Source: G963668655 sp963668655 (GTDB lineage: Bacteria; Myxococcota_A; SURF-8). Taken from it: 64,000 bases of DNA. The stretch lies in the NCBI GenBank assembly GCA_963668655.2, contig CAXXPQ010000002.1, positions 1,054,001-1,118,000 on the forward strand. The letters are read 5' to 3'. Shown here one piece after another: positions 62,501 to 64,000 of the stretch. Made by a program: the position numbers and the translations under genes. Under the pieces are notes generated by a model that made no database searches, was not told where the DNA came from, and saw nothing but the letters and a program-made list of their open reading frames with translations. Within the stretch, counting starts at the first letter, position 1; each line of letters begins with the position of its first letter.

Positions 62501-64000
62501 CCTATAACCTCGCCATCACCAATCGCATGCAGGTGCATGAAACCTATTCCGTTCTCATTACGGGCATTTCGGAAACCTGGCACGATACGCCGGACCGGGC
62601 GCTTCTGGTTCCCGGCCAGACGCTGAACCTGCCCATCGAATTGAGCGACATCGACCAGACCGGCGACCACACGCTTCACGTTTCCGTCACGCTGGATCGG
62701 CTGGGCCTGACGAAAGAGAAGGAAGCCGTTCTGCACGTCATCGCAGATCCGGTGATTTCGGGCCTGAAACCGCTGGATGGCGCGCGAATCGGAAGCAACC
62801 GCGCCACGGTGTTCTGGATGACCAACGTTCCCGGAAGCACACGGGTCCATCTTCGCCCAAGCGCGGAAACGGAGTGGGAATCGTCCGACGGACAGTCGGG
62901 CCGCTACCATGGACTGGAATGGACGGACCTGGCGTGGAACACCTCTTATGAATTCTACGTGGAGACCGAGACGGAATACGGCCGCGCCGAAAGCGACGTG
63001 CGGACGTTTCACGTGGAAAACGGCGTGGCCTTCTCATCCGCCGCCTATGTCTTCTCCAGGCCGAGAAACCCGGATCAGCGGTTGCCCATCGGTCTGCGAA
63101 ACCTGGCGGCGGAACCGAAACAGGTCATCGTCACCCTTCCCGATCCGCCGCCGGAACTGGGTCTGGGATTCGAGAACCCGCTTTCCGACGGACGCACGGG
63201 CACCTCGCTTCTCCTGGACGGAAACGGAGAGGTCGAACTGGATATCCTGGCGGACACCCGCGAGGTCGAAACGACATCCTTCGATTTCCTCGTGGAACTG
63301 GAAACCACGGGAGATGGGATCGTTCTTCGGGACGCGGCCACGGTACGGCTTCTGATCGAGGAAAGCGTCATCGCCTTCGATTTCTCGGAAACGCATTCCG
63401 ATCCGGTGACCCTGGCCAAGACCTATACGCTAACCAATACCGGAGATCCCGTGGGGGATTTCCGGGTGGAGACCGACGACGAGCTTCGGGAGAAGACGAG
63501 CCTGAGCCCCACCCTCACCCACGCCTACCTTGGAACCGGCCATTCGCTTTCCTTCACGATCACGCCCGAATTGACTCCCGACTTCACTTCGCTTGCGGGA
63601 ACGATTCTCGTCCACGGCGGCGGCGAAACGGTTTCCCACCCGGTCGCGTTCGAACTCTCGGACGGAGACGAGATATACGAAGGTTCCCTGGATGGCGCTG
63701 TCTGCGACTTCGACCCGCCGGACCCGGCAGATATCGTCTATACGGACATTCGCGAAGGCCATACGGCTTTCGATTGGATACGCGGAGACGGCGGGCAAGC
63801 CGTGTCCTGCGTGCTGGACGACATGGAAAGCTCGGCCGTTGTTCCCTCGCAGGAAGAAATCGACGAAGGATTCCGGATCTTCGATGTCTCCGTCTCCGAC
63901 AGCATGGACAATGGACTTGTCCGTTTTGAATTCAGCGGCACGGTGGAAGACGGCGCTGGAGGACGGTTCCTGCGACGAATCTCCTGCAGCGGCCCGCCGC
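56506..64000 (+). CDS. Giant exported beta-helix and CARDB-domain protein (3' end outside window)
   Basis: At least 2498 residues; the frame is open from the ATG at 56506 (AAAGGAGG six bases before it) to the window end. After a signal peptide there are four right-handed beta-helix-like repeats of 220 residues (Y-V-V-L-x-N-L-T-V-Q-G-x-N-N-G-x-T-A-G-L), each with E-Y-G-G and H-N-N-G-G turns, then a shorter fifth one and a helix end (NNWWGYDDDPGTDTGRGDVD). From ~1120 follow a fibronectin-like part and at least five CARDB-type domains (DLLVQSVELTDENPVQG, D-E-E-N-N-R-L/N-T-E-N-N-A ends), then further Ig-like modules. It is a probable surface or secreted adhesin; no enzyme motif seen. It lies 57 bp after the DUF1566 lipoprotein gene. 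Confidence 0.88.
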   Translation, partial: MPFLRLSALLLLLTATVFSGNRAARADTAVSGSITADTVWTLENSPYVVVSDITVRGLNNGDTAGLTIEPGVEVRFAAGTGLYVGATGYYTTYYGWLDARGTEAEPIVFTSDNDTPLPGDWKALYFRAQSVDDNTHLEHCIVEYGGASHSAGIYLASTDFRIMNSVVRHSSDAGIRINGAFVSRIGEENGGNEFAYNATYGVFLETSDALPSIHDNQFHHNGGPALRVASNNDVQRNAFWENGRDIIEVIGGAVTNGPTWTDQGVPYVVLANLTVQGQNNGDTAGLILEPGVELRFAAGMGLYIGNTGYYTAYYGWLRAAGTPERPVVFTFDGDDPAPGDWRGLYFRTQTVDAETLLDHFVIEYGGHTNNANLYLDDVSFPIRNGRISRSGGNGIFINGSFTDIIGGEETGNDIGENAGHGLIQANTTATPRVMENHFHDNGGPAMRLGPNLHVVRNTFANNGRDVIEVIGGSVVNGATWENMGVPYVILGNLTVQGANNGETAGLTLTPGVELRFAAGTGLYIGTTGYYTTFYGWLRAAGTGESPIVFTSDAALPAPGDWRGLYFRTQTVDSETVLDHGIIEYGGHTNGANLYLDDATFPVRNSIIRNGSQNGVTAVGAGTAVFGGVETGNEICENGAYGYYQTAASGTSILVENRIHNNGGTALRLGTNFTAFDNDIRDNGRDAIEIWGGSLTLDAHWTDQGAPYVVLSNLTVQGKSNEETAGLVLDPGVELRFVAGTGLYIGTTGYYTTFYGWLDAVGAANDPIRFTVDSDAPQPGDWRGLYFRSQTADDLTVLEHTVVEYGGHTNNANIHLASAAFPIRQSIIRNGSQYGIYADDSTTEAALEGNLFQNNGGMAVSVPANEADRMTGNAGDGRIEIRQSAFNREGGIWRRQPMDYEIGGNITVQGAANGASSVLTIEPGTFVRFRPGTRLTVGASGYYTSYYGALIAEGTPELPVTLTSANALPSAGDWDGVHFTDWNLDGRSSMEYCVVEYGGSEIGGNVFIENASISFQFNTLQNGSEAGLRISGENSHTPEIACSNFKDNRTGMRVEGTANPSVHDCNFLGNTEFALQNTHTAYQIQATDNWWGYDDDPGTDTGRGDVDGYVLYTPWLAGPSDCIAEPPLNLPPFSPMFPDPPHGATDLAPSEGELPLSWMGGDPNPGDTVEYDLYFGTAESGLVLKASALPTGESLATDLLAGVRYYWRVVARDSFGEETPGPVWEFVTQGPPPDLILSAVWPEPDTGLQSGQAVAIRARITNIGQGPLVDAVFVALSVDGVPLDARMLSTVLTSGESAEVAFDWIARAGSHTALAKADPDNILEEEFEDNNTLEAQLPFVPFADLLVQSVELTDENPVQGQHGTVRVVFRNAADATRHAFRVALEFRGQMLTTEIEGGLAAGQTDEALFEIIVPAGEVRVAAIVDDDDRVLESDEENNRLEAVVATVAYPDLVPQNILVSHSAPMHGETVTVSFEAFNSGDGATMKSFDVSLLDNGQPVASRRIVDGLASGGGWPVDLQWVTQTGTHDLAVFVDSAMELAESDEADNVQPAAAFNIPFPDFVVEETSFRPENPEQGESVYFTATIRNQGEGGSVVPAAVRFLMDGSPLENAALSTGLEAGAALQITNATAWRAQSGVHCFEILVNPEQTLPESNTENNAGGNCLPEILQPNLTITAVQMIPSAPVIGEAVVFRTTAKNTGNGATWIPFAVGLRLNGALVSGARTVQKLEAGESATVDLSWLAASGDWTPAVEIDIHDGVDESDESDNVFDLDSFHVAPAPTLTVGLDGHTPGEPVYGTQTVSWTATHPEGLAVSEVRLYLSRYGDEEIASGLPASGSMDWDTTAHPDARYRLRGVAIDERGAEGDFLTEAFDLVNERDIVAEALPGWRSAGTDEEMIFELRITNQQPVADSVTLFLGNPDGIGTLAADENTLALEAWGQTSTLIHCSSASAGTFRIEATAVSQTTPSLSGTVVFTAYVSEPFDIALSPGSVTASAGGDAAYNLAITNRMQVHETYSVLITGISETWHDTPDRALLVPGQTLNLPIELSDIDQTGDHTLHVSVTLDRLGLTKEKEAVLHVIADPVISGLKPLDGARIGSNRATVFWMTNVPGSTRVHLRPSAETEWESSDGQSGRYHGLEWTDLAWNTSYEFYVETETEYGRAESDVRTFHVENGVAFSSAAYVFSRPRNPDQRLPIGLRNLAAEPKQVIVTLPDPPPELGLGFENPLSDGRTGTSLLLDGNGEVELDILADTREVETTSFDFLVELETTGDGIVLRDAATVRLLIEESVIAFDFSETHSDPVTLAKTYTLTNTGDPVGDFRVETDDELREKTSLSPTLTHAYLGTGHSLSFTITPELTPDFTSLAGTILVHGGGETVSHPVAFELSDGDEIYEGSLDGAVCDFDPPDPADIVYTDIREGHTAFDWIRGDGGQAVSCVLDDMESSAVVPSQEEIDEGFRIFDVSVSDSMDNGLVRFEFSGTVEDGAGGRFLRRISCSGPP
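56623..59178 (+). repeat. Coding tandem repeats in exact 660-bp register
   Basis: The conserved tryptophan codon that opens each unit lies at 56623, 57283, 57943 and 58603, exactly 660 bp apart; the last unit is shorter (to the W at 59179, 576 bp). Stretches such as GTATATCGGAACTACGGGAT are identical at 58071 and 58731, suggesting recent duplication or gene conversion. Confidence 0.92.

Overview
The window is high-GC bacterial DNA with a gene set best matched by Deltaproteobacteria in the old, broad sense (Desulfobacterota/Myxococcota-like). The pointers are a sixteen-heme Hmc-type redox complex, a FrzS/AglZ-like receiver plus coiled-coil protein, AgmX/PglI-type C-terminal domains, and several lipoproteins whose lipid anchor is followed by an Asp-Gly-Asp-rich linker and cysteine-rich repeats. 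The exact lineage cannot be fixed from the sequence alone.

Layout. 1-6723 (+): a transmembrane electron-transfer operon (Trp-rich TmcD-like end, NarI-like cytochrome b, HdrD-like Fe-S protein, HmcA, HmcB, HmcC, HmcD), closed by a bidirectional terminator. 6845-9885 (-): the coiled-coil receiver protein and an unknown protein. 9886-10564: non-coding, dominated by a ~420-nt nested palindrome. 10565-19777: rmlB, tRNA-Pro, a methyltransferase, a large hybrid histidine kinase (-), two RNA-methyltransferase-like genes and an Nramp-type transporter. 19799-23429 (-): GGCT-fold protein, lipoprotein, TPR protein and two AgmX/PglI-domain proteins. 23430-27393: a lower-GC membrane-protein gene bracketed by a dispersed repeat (family B), then a helical-repeat protein and an inverted-repeat element (family A).

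27394-33339 (-) is one giant EGF-repeat lipoprotein gene now broken by an intact IS630-type element at 27952-29065. Removing the element and one TA copy restores the reading frame. The 3' end is also decayed: a premature stop is followed by still-recognisable coding sequence that ends at the family A element. A second family A copy and a third family B copy lie upstream of the gene.

33893-40858: dnaJ and grpE (-), a small membrane protein and a PilZ protein (+), lgt and lspA (-), groES-groEL (+). 40953-47694 (-): a DGD-linker lipoprotein, then pal, tolB, tolA, tolR and tolQ with overlapping genes. 47911-54096 (-): a large lipoprotein, a cysteine-rich repeat lipoprotein with a C-terminal membrane tail, a phosphodiester-glycosidase (NAGPA-type) protein and a PIG-L/LmbE-type deacetylase. 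54412-64000 (+): a cysteine-rich lipoprotein with two DUF1566-like domains, then a very large exported protein (incomplete at the window end) with 220-residue beta-helix repeats in exact 660-bp register followed by CARDB-like domains.

Together the window combines core functions (respiratory electron transfer, chaperones, lipoprotein maturation, Tol-Pal envelope) with an unusually large investment in lipid-anchored or exported repeat proteins. Lgt/LspA and Tol-Pal are the machinery such proteins would depend on. The most notable structures are the reconstructable disrupted EGF gene, the two dispersed repeat families around it, the long palindrome upstream of rmlB, and the mixed Tmc/Hmc operon.
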